Assembly (NCBI GenBank): GCA_910585545.1
Contig: CAJUFN010000004.1
Location: 28,873 to 92,872 of the forward strand
DNA from: an uncultured Lachnospiraceae bacterium
Lineage (GTDB): Bacteria; Bacillota; Clostridia; Lachnospirales; Lachnospiraceae
Direction: 5' to 3'
DNA: 64,000 nucleotides
Shown here: positions 1-8,310 of the stretch, in pieces
Layout: the number at the start of each line of letters is the position of its first letter
How positions within the stretch are numbered: the first letter of the stretch is position 1
The notes under the pieces: generated by a model
Database searches by the model: none
What the model was told of the DNA's origin: nothing
The model's input: the letters and a program-made list of their open reading frames with translations, nothing else
Made by a program: the position numbers and the translations under genes

Positions 1-2586
1 CCAGTAATCATTTCCGGAAGCTCCCATGATAAATCTTACTAAACCTAATGGTTTTACTTCTCCTAAATCAAGACCAACATAATCGCCTACCTCAGAATTT
101 TGGTTATACCATACAAACGTATCATCACTTTCATCGGTCAATCTGGCTTCCGTATAGCTTTGATAAATACCATATCTGGATGTGCGAATAACATTTGCAG
201 AGTATTTCGTAGGAGTTTCTTCGGATCCCTGATTATTTATTACAATGTCACGAACGCCTAACCATGTGTTAGATCTGTATGCAGTAGCAATTGCTCTAAT
301 TCCTTTCACCGCTTTTAAATCAAGACCGGAAATATTAATTTCTTCTGGCAAATAATATTCTTCACCATTTACATCAATCCATTCTACTCCATCTGTAGTA
401 TATTGTACTTTAGCGTTTTGGAAAGTGTCTCTTAAGTTTGCACTTTGTCCTAATCTAAAGATAACACTATTAATATCAGTTGGTTTACTAAACTCAAGAC
501 CAACATATGTGCCGGTTTCAATTTCATTTGGTACTTTAAAGATAATTTCTGTACTTGGATCATTATCGAAAACGTTGCTTACTTTACCGGTTGCTCCATC
601 CAAACGATTCGTAATAAAAGTAATGTTTTGTTGCTCCGGATCAATAAGTGCTGTAACTTTGCTATATAAATTCGTATCTAAGTTTTGCATAAATGCATAG
701 ATATGCTGTCTTCCTACTCTTGCATATTCTGTATGGTCAACATAGTGGAATCCATGATCTCTTGAGGCATCATATGCTGCAAGACCTCTTGCATAGTAAT
801 CCCAAATCGTACTTAATGATTCCTTATTCTGTAATGCTTTTGCAGCATTCAAATAATTAATGATGGAATCTGTTGTATCTTTCCAGCAGTCTAACCAATA
901 GATAATCTGATCTCTTGTTCTTGGATTTCCTGGATTTTCGCTATAAGTATAAGCACATTCTTGCAGTAATTCAAATTCTTTAATCAAATCATCTGCTTTT
1001 ACAAGAATATCATTTCCAGCTCTTAAATCATTCATGAAATCAGTTAATTTTGGAGCTAATTCTACAGATTCCGGGTTTCCTGTATTAGAATTAATCATAT
1101 GTTTTCCAAGTTCTCTTAAAGCAATAGAGCTTTCTGTATCATAAACTGTTCCATGATCCATATAGTTGAATGCATCGCTCCATACTCTGTCATAATCACT
1201 TGCCGTTTCCCATATGTTCCATGCATAATCTGCATTTGCTAAAATACCATGTTTGCTTGCTTCTGATTGCTGCATTGGATTTAAAACGATACCCGCAATT
1301 TTATTAGGATCAGCGCCTGGAATTAAGAATCTGGTTGCTCCGCCCATGATCAATCCATCTTTTGTCTGGTCACTGCATGGCCAGTTAATCCACATATATG
1401 CACTTCTTGACATACTGTTATAGAAGTTATTTAAGAAAGTAGCGTTTGTTGAACCAAATACTTGTCCGCCTGTCTGAATAATTTTTACACTTTCAGGCAT
1501 TCCTCTTAATCCTGTTACACCAGTACCACTTCCATAATAGTTAGCTGGACAGAACGCCATGTCCACTTTCAAGCCTTCTACTGTTTCTTGTTTTTCAATT
1601 AACCAGTTTGTTAAATCGGTCATCAATCTAATGTAACTGCTGTCTCCGCCACTTGGTGTAGCAGCATCATCAGCTAAAACAGCAAATTGTCTGATTCCGG
1701 CATTCATCAACTGTTCAAATTTTGCTTTAACAATATTTAAGTCTTCATTATAAACAGCGTCTGAATAGAATCTGAAAGCATTTGTCATAAATGGGTGTAA
1801 TGCATAAACATAGTAACATTTACTCCTGTTACCAGCTTCTGCAGCTATAGAGATTCCTTCTAATTCCTCTTCCGTATATAATTCTCTCCATTGACTATTA
1901 TGTTTTGGATCATCTTTTGGAGCATAAATATATTGATTTAATTTATAATCTCCGCCAAATGTCATTAAATCTGCACGATCTTCATTCGACCATGGATTTC
2001 CATAATATCCTTCGATGAAACCTCTCGCTTTCACGTCAGCATAGTCATTTATTTTCAAATTCACAATGCTGCTGTCTTTCACCTGTGTAAAGATATGCTT
2101 TAAAGATGTAATTCCGTGGAAAGCAGCATCTGTATCTTTTCCTAATACAGCAATCACGCCATCTTGTACACTTAAAATATAAGAATCATATTTAGCAAAT
2201 AATTCTTCATCATCAATTAAATTGTTTTCTTTAAAATAAGTGTCTGCATAATCTTCAGAATTATAGATACCAACAATTACATTTGTTTTGTCAGCATCAA
2301 TAGCATCCGCAGCTGTAGTTGTTTTTTCTAACAAACCAAACACGTCAGCTACATGATCTTTTGTGTATTTATCAATATCTTGACCATACACTGCGTTTAC
2401 ATCATTCGAAATCGTAAAACTTCCTTCTCCATAAACTACTTCATGAGGTAATGGAAAAATAGCATAAGTTTCAGTTTCATTTTCTGAAGCTGCATTTACA
2501 GTTACCGGAGTTAATCCAACAAATGAACTAAGTACCATTGCAAATGCAACGACAACTGTCAATACTCTTTTTAATTTATCTCTCAT
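1..2586 (-). CDS. GH84 beta-N-acetylglucosaminidase (hyaluronidase/NagJ-like), 3' end outside the window
   Basis: This is a secreted family 84 glycoside hydrolase that should remove terminal beta-N-acetylglucosamine from host glycans such as mucin. The visible 862 residues open with a signal peptide (MRDKLKRVLTVVVAFAMVLS), followed by a GH84 N-terminal alpha/beta domain and the TIM barrel. The barrel carries the motif GFIEGYYGNPW and the adjacent catalytic aspartates D306 and D307 in VLADDAATP, as expected for substrate-assisted catalysis. After a helical segment, two discoidin/CBM32-like beta-sandwich stretches begin at about residue 650. The gene runs off the left edge, so any dockerin, FIVAR or sorting signal cannot be seen. 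The ATG at 2586 is the only start that keeps the signal peptide, although its ribosome site is weak. Family assignment is confident; natural substrate is inferred. Confidence 0.93.
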   Translation of the reverse strand, partial: MRDKLKRVLTVVVAFAMVLSSFVGLTPVTVNAASENETETYAIFPLPHEVVYGEGSFTISNDVNAVYGQDIDKYTKDHVADVFGLLEKTTTAADAIDADKTNVIVGIYNSEDYADTYFKENNLIDDEELFAKYDSYILSVQDGVIAVLGKDTDAAFHGITSLKHIFTQVKDSSIVNLKINDYADVKARGFIEGYYGNPWSNEDRADLMTFGGDYKLNQYIYAPKDDPKHNSQWRELYTEEELEGISIAAEAGNRSKCYYVYALHPFMTNAFRFYSDAVYNEDLNIVKAKFEQLMNAGIRQFAVLADDAATPSGGDSSYIRLMTDLTNWLIEKQETVEGLKVDMAFCPANYYGSGTGVTGLRGMPESVKIIQTGGQVFGSTNATFLNNFYNSMSRSAYMWINWPCSDQTKDGLIMGGATRFLIPGADPNKIAGIVLNPMQQSEASKHGILANADYAWNIWETASDYDRVWSDAFNYMDHGTVYDTESSIALRELGKHMINSNTGNPESVELAPKLTDFMNDLRAGNDILVKADDLIKEFELLQECAYTYSENPGNPRTRDQIIYWLDCWKDTTDSIINYLNAAKALQNKESLSTIWDYYARGLAAYDASRDHGFHYVDHTEYARVGRQHIYAFMQNLDTNLYSKVTALIDPEQQNITFITNRLDGATGKVSNVFDNDPSTEIIFKVPNEIETGTYVGLEFSKPTDINSVIFRLGQSANLRDTFQNAKVQYTTDGVEWIDVNGEEYYLPEEINISGLDLKAVKGIRAIATAYRSNTWLGVRDIVINNQGSEETPTKYSANVIRTSRYGIYQSYTEARLTDESDDTFVWYNQNSEVGDYVGLDLGEVKPLGLVRFIMGASGNDYW

Positions 2587-2721
2587 AACTTTTTCTATAA
2601 TTATTTAGAAGCTAATAATCATATCTTCCCTTTCTTTATTATTTCTGTCAGATGTTGTCGGTTAAACTTACGAATGACAATGACGGCTTCTAATTGCTGC
2701 TCTTTGTACTAACTTCTTTAA

Positions 2722-2749
2722 ATTATAACAGCATCATCAATTGTCTTAA
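2722..2749 (-). promoter_or_regulatory. Possible sigma-A promoter for the GH84 gene
   Basis: In the 323-bp gap upstream of the GH84 gene, the minus strand carries TATAAT (2722-2727) preceded after 16 bp by TTAAGA (2744-2749). This would give a leader of about 130 nt. I saw no other gene or obvious riboswitch in 2587-2909. Confidence 0.4.
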
Positions 2750-2909
2750 TAACCTTATATCTACCTACCCTCCTCTCTTTCATTCTCTTGCGTTGTCTTC
2801 CTTAGAATTTAACAATAACACTTTTTTTCAAATATTTAAAGAATTTATCACAAATATTTTCCAAAGTTACGAAACTAAAAAGAGTTTATAATTATCTTTG
2901 TCACAAAAT

Positions 2910-3653
2910 TTATCGTTTTTCCAGATATTCTTCCAAACAGATTCCCTGCTCATAGATTTCTCTGGCTGCTTCTTTTCCCACATAACGATAATGCCATTCT
3001 TCCGGCATGATTCCAGTAATCTCCTGCTTTTCTTCGGTATAACGAAGAATGAATCCATATTTCCAGCTGTGTTGCGCAAGCCACTCCCAGATTTCATATG
3101 GGCTTTGTACATTTTTATCTGCAGATGTAATATCCACCGCAAGCCCAAGCTGATGTTCACTCGTTCCCGGAACTGCTACCCACTGCTTTGCGATTTTTTC
3201 TGCTTCTCTTTTCGAATAACCTTGCTCCTGATACATCTTAATCTCATCTTTTAATAACTGGGTCTGCTTTTCATTGGTACGGTAAGAAGAATTTACATAC
3301 GGAATCAATCCTTCTTTTCTCGCATCATCCAGCATTTGCTGTAGTTCCGGATAAATGCGGCTGTCAACCGCCTGTCCGTCCTTTAATTGTGTAAGCTCTA
3401 CTTCAAATCCCTCCGGCATTTCATTCCATGGATTGACCAATATCAAGTTCCACGCTTCCTTTTCATCCCTCTTGTCATCTTTCTCTTCATATTTCCCCGC
3501 AGACGCCTGGCTTAACATCGGCCTGAGTGCAGAAAAAATCTCCTCTTTATTGGAAAGAACTGCATTTCCCCCTAACGCAACGCACCCTGTCAACAAAATT
3601 CCCATACACATTCTTCTTACATTTTTCCTACGACGATTCTTTATTTTCTTCAT
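2910..3653 (-). CDS. vanY-like: D-alanyl-D-alanine carboxypeptidase, M15B VanY type
   Basis: A membrane-anchored metallocarboxypeptidase that trims the terminal D-Ala from peptidoglycan stem peptides. The M15B zinc motifs are intact: SEHQLGLAVDI (SxHxxGxAxD) and EEWHYRYVG (ExxHxxY). An N-terminal basic stretch (MKKIKNRRRKNVRR) and one hydrophobic segment suggest a signal anchor. I chose the ATG at 3653 because a clean GGAGG lies about 9 nt upstream (3662-3666); a longer frame reaches 3713 without such a site. It lies 121 bp downstream of the VanS-like kinase on the same strand, behind a possible OmpR-family binding site, so it is probably a target of that two-component system. No D-Ala:D-Lac or D-Ala:D-Ser ligase gene is present nearby, so this alone should not be read as vancomycin resistance. 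Confidence 0.92.
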   Translation of the reverse strand: MKKIKNRRRKNVRRMCMGILLTGCVALGGNAVLSNKEEIFSALRPMLSQASAGKYEEKDDKRDEKEAWNLILVNPWNEMPEGFEVELTQLKDGQAVDSRIYPELQQMLDDARKEGLIPYVNSSYRTNEKQTQLLKDEIKMYQEQGYSKREAEKIAKQWVAVPGTSEHQLGLAVDITSADKNVQSPYEIWEWLAQHSWKYGFILRYTEEKQEITGIMPEEWHYRYVGKEAAREIYEQGICLEEYLEKR

Positions 3654-3728
3654 AATCAAAACCTCCTGTTCTGTATTCATCATACTAAACAAGAGGCTTT
3701 TATACTTTAACATACAATTGTTTCATTC

Positions 3729-3744
3729 CTAAGAAAATATTAAG
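3729..3744 (-). promoter_or_regulatory. Possible OmpR-family (VanR) direct-repeat site upstream of vanY-like gene
   Basis: Minus strand reads CTTAA-N6-CTTAG, a direct repeat with the 11-bp period typical of OmpR/PhoB-family regulators. It sits between the VanS-like gene and the VanY-like gene, about 75 bp before the carboxypeptidase start. Binding by the neighbouring VanR-like regulator is inferred. Confidence 0.3.
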
Positions 3745-3774
3745 ATGCGATTAATCTTTGACTAACCCTTCTTC

Positions 3775-4914
3775 TTAAACCTGTAAAACTGGTAAATTGA
3801 CCTTAAATACCGTGCATCCGTCTTCGCTTTCGGCAGTAATTTCTCCGCCATGAAGAGTTACAATTTCTTTTGCGATTGCAAGTCCAAGTCCGGCGCCGCC
3901 GGTATTGCTTGCGCGCGCATCATCCAGACGGAAGAATTTTTCAAAAATAGCTTCTAACTTATGTTTTGGAATTGTTTTTCCTTTATTCTCAAAAGAAATG
4001 CTTACGCTCCCCTTTCGTTTCACCGCACGAACCTTGATCTCGGTGGCCGGATAACTGTAAGAAATAGCATTTTTAAGGATATTATTAAATACTCTTGCAA
4101 GCCTCATCACGTCTGCATAGACGATCATGTCTTCGTCCGCTTCCAGCATAATGTGATTTCCATGTGCTTCCAGAATCGGATAAAATTCGTCTGTCATCTG
4201 CACGAGCATATAATACAAATCCACCGTTTCCTTTTCCAATACAATCTGCTGCAAATTGTAACGGGTAATTTCAAAAAATTCGTTAATTAATTTTTCCAGA
4301 CGCTTTGCTTTGTCCAGTGTGATACCGACATACTTCGCCTTCTGTTCCATTGGCATTTCCGGAAGCTCATCCAAGAGACTTAAATATCCGATAATCGAAG
4401 TAAGCGGCGTCTTTAAGTCATGCGCCAGATACGTAATCAAATCATTCTTCCGACTTGCCTCTTCTCTTAAAATCTGTTCATTTCTTTGCATATCTGATTT
4501 TAATTGTGCCATCTGTGCGGAAACTTCCGAATATTCCTTTGGAAATACCTGAGATATTTCCAAATCATTCTGCATGTATCTTTGAATCATATCACTTGTC
4601 CAACTGATGGACGAACGAACTTTTTTTTGTGCATAAAAATGACTTGCAAAAACAATTCCTACCGGCCATACTACCACATTTACAAATACAATCAAAAAAA
4701 TCGGTGTCCTTAGCTTATACCACATCAGATTGTGTACATAAATGCTATTCCCTTGCTTATCTATCATCCATTCCGAAATCGTAAATATATCGGTAAACCA
4801 TTCCCTGAAAAATCCGTTAAATACATTATCTGCTACCCAGAAGAGCAGCACGCATACTAAAAATCCTACTCCCAGGCAAACAAAAAGTAATCGTTTTTTG
4901 CTTTTAGTTCTCAA
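3775..4914 (-). CDS. vanS-like: VanS-like sensor histidine kinase
   Basis: A membrane histidine kinase that phosphorylates the adjacent VanR-like regulator. Two membrane segments (near residues 8-28 and 75-98) flank an extracellular loop. A HAMP-like linker follows, then the H-box HDLKTPLTSIIGY (His near 163) and the N, G1 and G2 boxes, with NNILKNAISYS and GGAGLGLAI visible. The H-box to G-box region closely recalls VanS of D-Ala-D-Ala sensing systems. The start is probably the TTG at 4914, which overlaps the last codons of the regulator gene and suggests translational coupling. An in-frame ATG at 4962 would overlap the regulator gene by 59 bp and gives a longer, less typical N terminus. The inducing signal cannot be deduced from sequence. 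Confidence 0.9.
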   Translation of the reverse strand: MRTKSKKRLLFVCLGVGFLVCVLLFWVADNVFNGFFREWFTDIFTISEWMIDKQGNSIYVHNLMWYKLRTPIFLIVFVNVVVWPVGIVFASHFYAQKKVRSSISWTSDMIQRYMQNDLEISQVFPKEYSEVSAQMAQLKSDMQRNEQILREEASRKNDLITYLAHDLKTPLTSIIGYLSLLDELPEMPMEQKAKYVGITLDKAKRLEKLINEFFEITRYNLQQIVLEKETVDLYYMLVQMTDEFYPILEAHGNHIMLEADEDMIVYADVMRLARVFNNILKNAISYSYPATEIKVRAVKRKGSVSISFENKGKTIPKHKLEAIFEKFFRLDDARASNTGGAGLGLAIAKEIVTLHGGEITAESEDGCTVFKVNLPVLQV

Positions 4915-5626
4915 TTTTGTATCCGCACCCCCAGACTGTCTTAATATACTTTGGCTCTTCAAATGAATCCCCCATCTTTTCTCTTAGATGGCGAATATGA
5001 ACCGTAATTGTATTATTGCTTTTGCTGTAATATTCGTCTCCCCATATTTCACGGAACAACTCTTCCGCGCTGACCACATTCCCTTTTTGCTGACATAAAA
5101 TACGCAAAATCGAAAATTCTGTAGGCGTCAATGTGAGCGGTCTTTCATTCAGGGTGCACTCATGTGTTTTTATATTCAGCACTAATCCCGAATGCACGAT
5201 CACTTCTTCTTCCTTTTTCTTGTTTTCACTCTGATTATATCGTGTATAACGGCGAATCTGCGCTTTTACCCTCGCCACCATCTCAAGCGGCAGAAATGGT
5301 TTTGTAATATAATCATCCGCTCCTAAAGTCAGACCCGTGATTTTATCAATCTCTTCTCCTTTTGCCGTCAACATAATCACCGGATACTGATACTTTTCTC
5401 TGATTTTCCGGCAGAGCTCAAGACCGCTCATCCCTGGCAGCATAACATCCAGAATCGCCATATCAAGCGTTTCTTCTTCAATACACCTCAATGCATCCAT
5501 GGCCGTGTAGCATTTTATCACTGTAAAATTCTCATTCTCCAGATACAACGCAACCAAATCCGCAATCTCTTTCTCATCATCTACTACAAGTATCTTACTG
5601 CTCATTTCCATCACTCTCTTCTTCAC
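4904..5626 (-). CDS. vanR-like: VanR-like OmpR-family response regulator
   Basis: A two-component transcription factor with a receiver domain and a C-terminal winged helix. The phospho-acceptor is D60 in AILDVMLPG; the conserved switch residues lie in IMLTAKG and YITKPF. The winged helix ends in IKTVWGCGYKIEN. The receiver closely resembles VanR proteins. The GTG at 5626 overlaps the preceding stop codon (GTGA), a typical coupled start; ATG codons at 5611 and 5605 are plausible alternatives that give the more common MSSKILVVDD beginning. The gene lies in a four-gene same-strand run: propeller protein, membrane protein, regulator, kinase. Likely targets are this run and the VanY-like gene, which is inference. 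Confidence 0.9.
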   Translation of the reverse strand: MKKRVMEMSSKILVVDDEKEIADLVALYLENENFTVIKCYTAMDALRCIEEETLDMAILDVMLPGMSGLELCRKIREKYQYPVIMLTAKGEEIDKITGLTLGADDYITKPFLPLEMVARVKAQIRRYTRYNQSENKKKEEEVIVHSGLVLNIKTHECTLNERPLTLTPTEFSILRILCQQKGNVVSAEELFREIWGDEYYSKSNNTITVHIRHLREKMGDSFEEPKYIKTVWGCGYKIEN

Positions 5627-6045
5627 TTATTTTTTTCCGGGAGCGCCAAAATCCTGCTGATTCTCCATCTCCTCACCACTTCTGTCATAACAATATCCAG
5701 AAGAAATGTAATGGCAAATACCATCACGGCTATACTTAAAATCCACATCTTCCCCCTATATCGCATCACATATACTGCCATGCCCGCTGCTGCCATTCCA
5801 TATGCCATCCCCGAACACAGCATGGCTTTGACATTTCTCTCGACAGCAACCTTTTCTTCCTTATTCTTTTTCAGAAGCAGCCAAATATTCCACACATACA
5901 AAACAGCCAGAGCGCCTCCGGATGCCATAAGCAAACTGCTTTGCCGCAAATCGCGGTAAAAAAAGAACAATTCTGCTCCGTTATACAGAAACCAGCCGGA
6001 TGCTGCGGCTGCTATGGCACACACTAAAATTCTTATCATCTTCAT
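5623..6045 (-). CDS. Small integral membrane protein of unknown function in the VanRS operon
   Basis: I do not recognise a family. The 140-residue product has about four hydrophobic segments (near residues 3-20, 32-52, 70-90 and 96-118) and ends in a basic tail. The ATG at 6045 was chosen because an AAGGAGG precedes it (6051-6055); a longer frame to 6114 would overlap the upstream gene. It begins 10 bp after the propeller protein and its TGA stop overlaps the GTG start of the VanR-like gene, so the genes are surely cotranscribed. A sensory accessory role for the kinase is possible but is only a guess from position. Confidence 0.75.
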   Translation of the reverse strand: MKMIRILVCAIAAAASGWFLYNGAELFFFYRDLRQSSLLMASGGALAVLYVWNIWLLLKKNKEEKVAVERNVKAMLCSGMAYGMAAAGMAVYVMRYRGKMWILSIAVMVFAITFLLDIVMTEVVRRWRISRILALPEKNK

Positions 6046-6055
6046 AACACCCTCC

Positions 6056-7312
6056 TTATCCTGCCAGTTCCACAGAGTCCATAATCTCTTCTGCAAAAGT
6101 AAAGATTTCTCCATCCTCCGACCGAAACAATGCCTTGATTATCTTTCCATCTTTCGCGTAATCGCCATCATCTCCCTGCCCGATGACCATATAAGTAATT
6201 CCATTTTCCTCATACATCATCTCGATCGTATCAAACGGATTGAATCCCAGCTTTGAAACTATTTCCTCCGCCATCGGAATCTGCATCTGAGAAAAGCTGT
6301 TTCCTCCATCCTTTGACATATAACACAAATCACCCTTTGCATAATATCCAACATCTGCATTGTTCCAATACACACAGCTAAGGTTGGAATACATCCATTC
6401 CGGCTGATGAATCCTTGTCCACGTTTTAAGGTCCTCGGAAACAAAGGTCACATAATAATCACTGCCCCCGGTTCTGTCAACTGCCGAAGTTACGTAATAT
6501 TTGCTCTCACTTTTTGAAACAAATGTATTTGCCCGATATCCCATATCGCTTATCTTGCTTGTCTTCCATGTACTTCCCTCATCTGTACTGTATAACAGCG
6601 ATACGCCTTCCTCGGGATATGCCACAAACGCCGTAAATTCCGGCGTGACAATATAACTGTTCTCCATAAGAAGCTCGTCATAGGTTCCGTTTGGCGTAAT
6701 GCATACCATCTCATATCCGTCTTTTACTTCTTTGAATGTCTCTCCGCCGTCATAAGTCACTTGCAGCACACCATCCCGTATGTAATACCCCATCTCTTTA
6801 TTGGTCTGCATCTTATAGCGCTGTGTCTGCAAACGTTTAAACTCTTCTATCATGGATGGACTTTGCAGCTGATATTCCACCGGCCGCATCCTTTTATCCA
6901 CAGTCCATATGCCGTCCTTCTTTTCAAAATGCAATACTGTCTGCCAATAATATGTATATAATTCTTTTGCTCCCACAAGTCCCAGATTAGAAATCAACTG
7001 AGGACAAGCGCTTGCAGCCTTCACCCTATAATCCAACTGTATATAATACTCTTCCAATATTTCCACATGTTCAAGCTTCGCCTCTCTGATTCGGTAGTCA
7101 TACGGCACTTTCCAGCCTTTCAACTTTTCAAAATATGCTTCTGTCACACGGATACCAATACTTTCTATGTCAATCCCAACATACTTTCCTCCGATCAGCT
7201 CCGGTGGACGAAACACACTCCACACACCCCTGGAAATCAACGCCGACACACTAATTGACAGCCATAACCCTACAATCGTAAGTACTATCGTCTGAAAAAT
7301 ACGTTTTCTCAA
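6056..7312 (-). CDS. Membrane-anchored Asp-box (BNR) beta-propeller protein
   Basis: A 418-residue protein with an N-terminal signal anchor (hydrophobic residues 7-29) and a large outside domain. The outer part begins with an alpha/beta segment (about 45-165), followed by a sialidase-like beta-propeller with at least three Asp boxes of the form S-x-D-x-G-x-x-W/F: YDGGETF near 190, STDEGSTW near 243 and SKDGGNSF near 333. The arginine triad of true sialidases is not evident, so enzyme activity is doubtful and a binding or sensing role is more likely. It heads the operon that contains the VanR/VanS-like pair, which suggests a role in cell-wall or surface sensing. Confidence 0.75.
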   Translation of the reverse strand: MRKRIFQTIVLTIVGLWLSISVSALISRGVWSVFRPPELIGGKYVGIDIESIGIRVTEAYFEKLKGWKVPYDYRIREAKLEHVEILEEYYIQLDYRVKAASACPQLISNLGLVGAKELYTYYWQTVLHFEKKDGIWTVDKRMRPVEYQLQSPSMIEEFKRLQTQRYKMQTNKEMGYYIRDGVLQVTYDGGETFKEVKDGYEMVCITPNGTYDELLMENSYIVTPEFTAFVAYPEEGVSLLYSTDEGSTWKTSKISDMGYRANTFVSKSESKYYVTSAVDRTGGSDYYVTFVSEDLKTWTRIHQPEWMYSNLSCVYWNNADVGYYAKGDLCYMSKDGGNSFSQMQIPMAEEIVSKLGFNPFDTIEMMYEENGITYMVIGQGDDGDYAKDGKIIKALFRSEDGEIFTFAEEIMDSVELAG

Positions 7313-7417
7313 GTCTATGCTCCTTTCACTTTCATAATAAATTTATTGTCTAGGACTAATTTTATCTGATTTTTTATCATTCTACAAGCAGACAAATTAT
7401 AAAAGGCAAACTTTAAT

Positions 7418-7447
7418 AAGGGTTCTCCGGCAATCCGGGGAACCCTT
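7418..7447 (-). terminator. Rho-independent terminator after the MNT/HEPN operon
   Basis: A 13-bp inverted repeat, AAGGGTTCTCCGG (7418-7430) and CCGGGGAACCCTT (7435-7447), with one mismatch and a 4-nt loop. It lies just beyond the HEPN stop codon. The minus-strand tail is A/T rich rather than a pure T run. Confidence 0.6.
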
Positions 7448-7477
7448 GCTAAATTTACACTACTGATACAGTAACCT

Positions 7478-7870
7478 CTATTCAGTTTTTAAGAACTCTT
7501 CAATCACTTTTACAAATTCTTCTGCTCTTTCATATTGCTCCTTTGCATCTTGCAACGACACAAGAAAAAAGTCTGCATAGTCAGTATTGTTTCGGATTTG
7601 AAATGCCTGACTGATATATTTTGAATATTTCTTGTCAAACGTTCCTGTCTTCACATACTCTTTCTGAAAATACGCAATAACCCCGGCATGTTTTGAAAAA
7701 TCTTGTCCGTCTACTGCTAGCAGTGCACGTACGGCTGTAAACATCGCATAATAAGAACGTCCTATAGAATCTTTATAACTTCCAGCCTCTAAAAGAATTT
7801 TTGAGGAGTGTAATCGTTCTTTCGCCATCTCCAATCTATATGCTTTCAATCCTTCCCTATTATCAGGCAA
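7478..7870 (-). CDS. HEPN-domain protein (UPF0332 type), partner of MNT nucleotidyltransferase
   Basis: A 130-residue all-helical HEPN protein. The motif that carries the RNase residues in active HEPN toxins appears as R93-NNTD-Y98, so the usual histidine of Rx4-6H is replaced by tyrosine, as is common in the UPF0332 branch. Its start overlaps the end of the nucleotidyltransferase gene by 8 bp, the compact two-gene arrangement seen in MntA/HepT-like toxin-antitoxin loci. By family knowledge, the MNT partner modifies or neutralises the HEPN protein; whether this pair is an active toxin system or a housekeeping relative is open. Confidence 0.82.
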   Translation of the reverse strand: MPDNREGLKAYRLEMAKERLHSSKILLEAGSYKDSIGRSYYAMFTAVRALLAVDGQDFSKHAGVIAYFQKEYVKTGTFDKKYSKYISQAFQIRNNTDYADFFLVSLQDAKEQYERAEEFVKVIEEFLKTE

Positions 7871-8213
7871 CTACTTCTACCCCCTCATTGTGAATGTTTC
7901 TATAATAAGGTAAATCTTTTTTATATTTCTCATATTCTGCAAACGGAATAACTGTTGGAGATATGATGGTGCCATACTCCAATTCCAAATCAGCTGAAAT
8001 GTCCCACACTCTTTTCAACTCTTGCTGAAGACTTTGTCTTTCTCCCTGCACAATAGCTACAATGTCTATGTCCGAATCCTTTTGCTGATCACCCCTGGCA
8101 TAAGAACCATACAAAATAATTTTCACGATATTTGCTCCATACACTGCTTGATATGCCTGAGCCATTGCCTGCAATATTAAATTCAGTTCATTTCGTGTAC
8201 ACATTTCTTTCAC
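7863..8213 (-). CDS. MNT-type minimal nucleotidyltransferase
   Basis: A 116-residue nucleotidyltransferase of the Pol-beta superfamily. The signature GS-Y-ARG (G36, S37) followed by D48 and D50 in SDIDI matches the GSx10DxD catalytic core. In MNT/HEPN pairs such enzymes transfer AMP to the HEPN partner and act as the antitoxin. It is the first gene of a two-gene operon with the HEPN gene and shares 8 bp with it. The gene stands alone between the VanRS region and the large wall protein gene, oriented like its neighbours. Confidence 0.85.
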   Translation of the reverse strand: MKEMCTRNELNLILQAMAQAYQAVYGANIVKIILYGSYARGDQQKDSDIDIVAIVQGERQSLQQELKRVWDISADLELEYGTIISPTVIPFAEYEKYKKDLPYYRNIHNEGVEVVA

Positions 8214-8310
8214 ACCCCTCTGATTACAACATATAGCTGATTACTTTTATTTTATTATAACGTAATTCTTCTCAAAATAAAAGTAATCTCTATAATTCAC
8301 TTATATTAGC

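Noticed and set aside
2598..2625. Tiny frame (MIISF) in the GH84 leader
   Set aside because: The GGGAAG is only about 2 nt from its ATG, too close for initiation, so not called a leader peptide.
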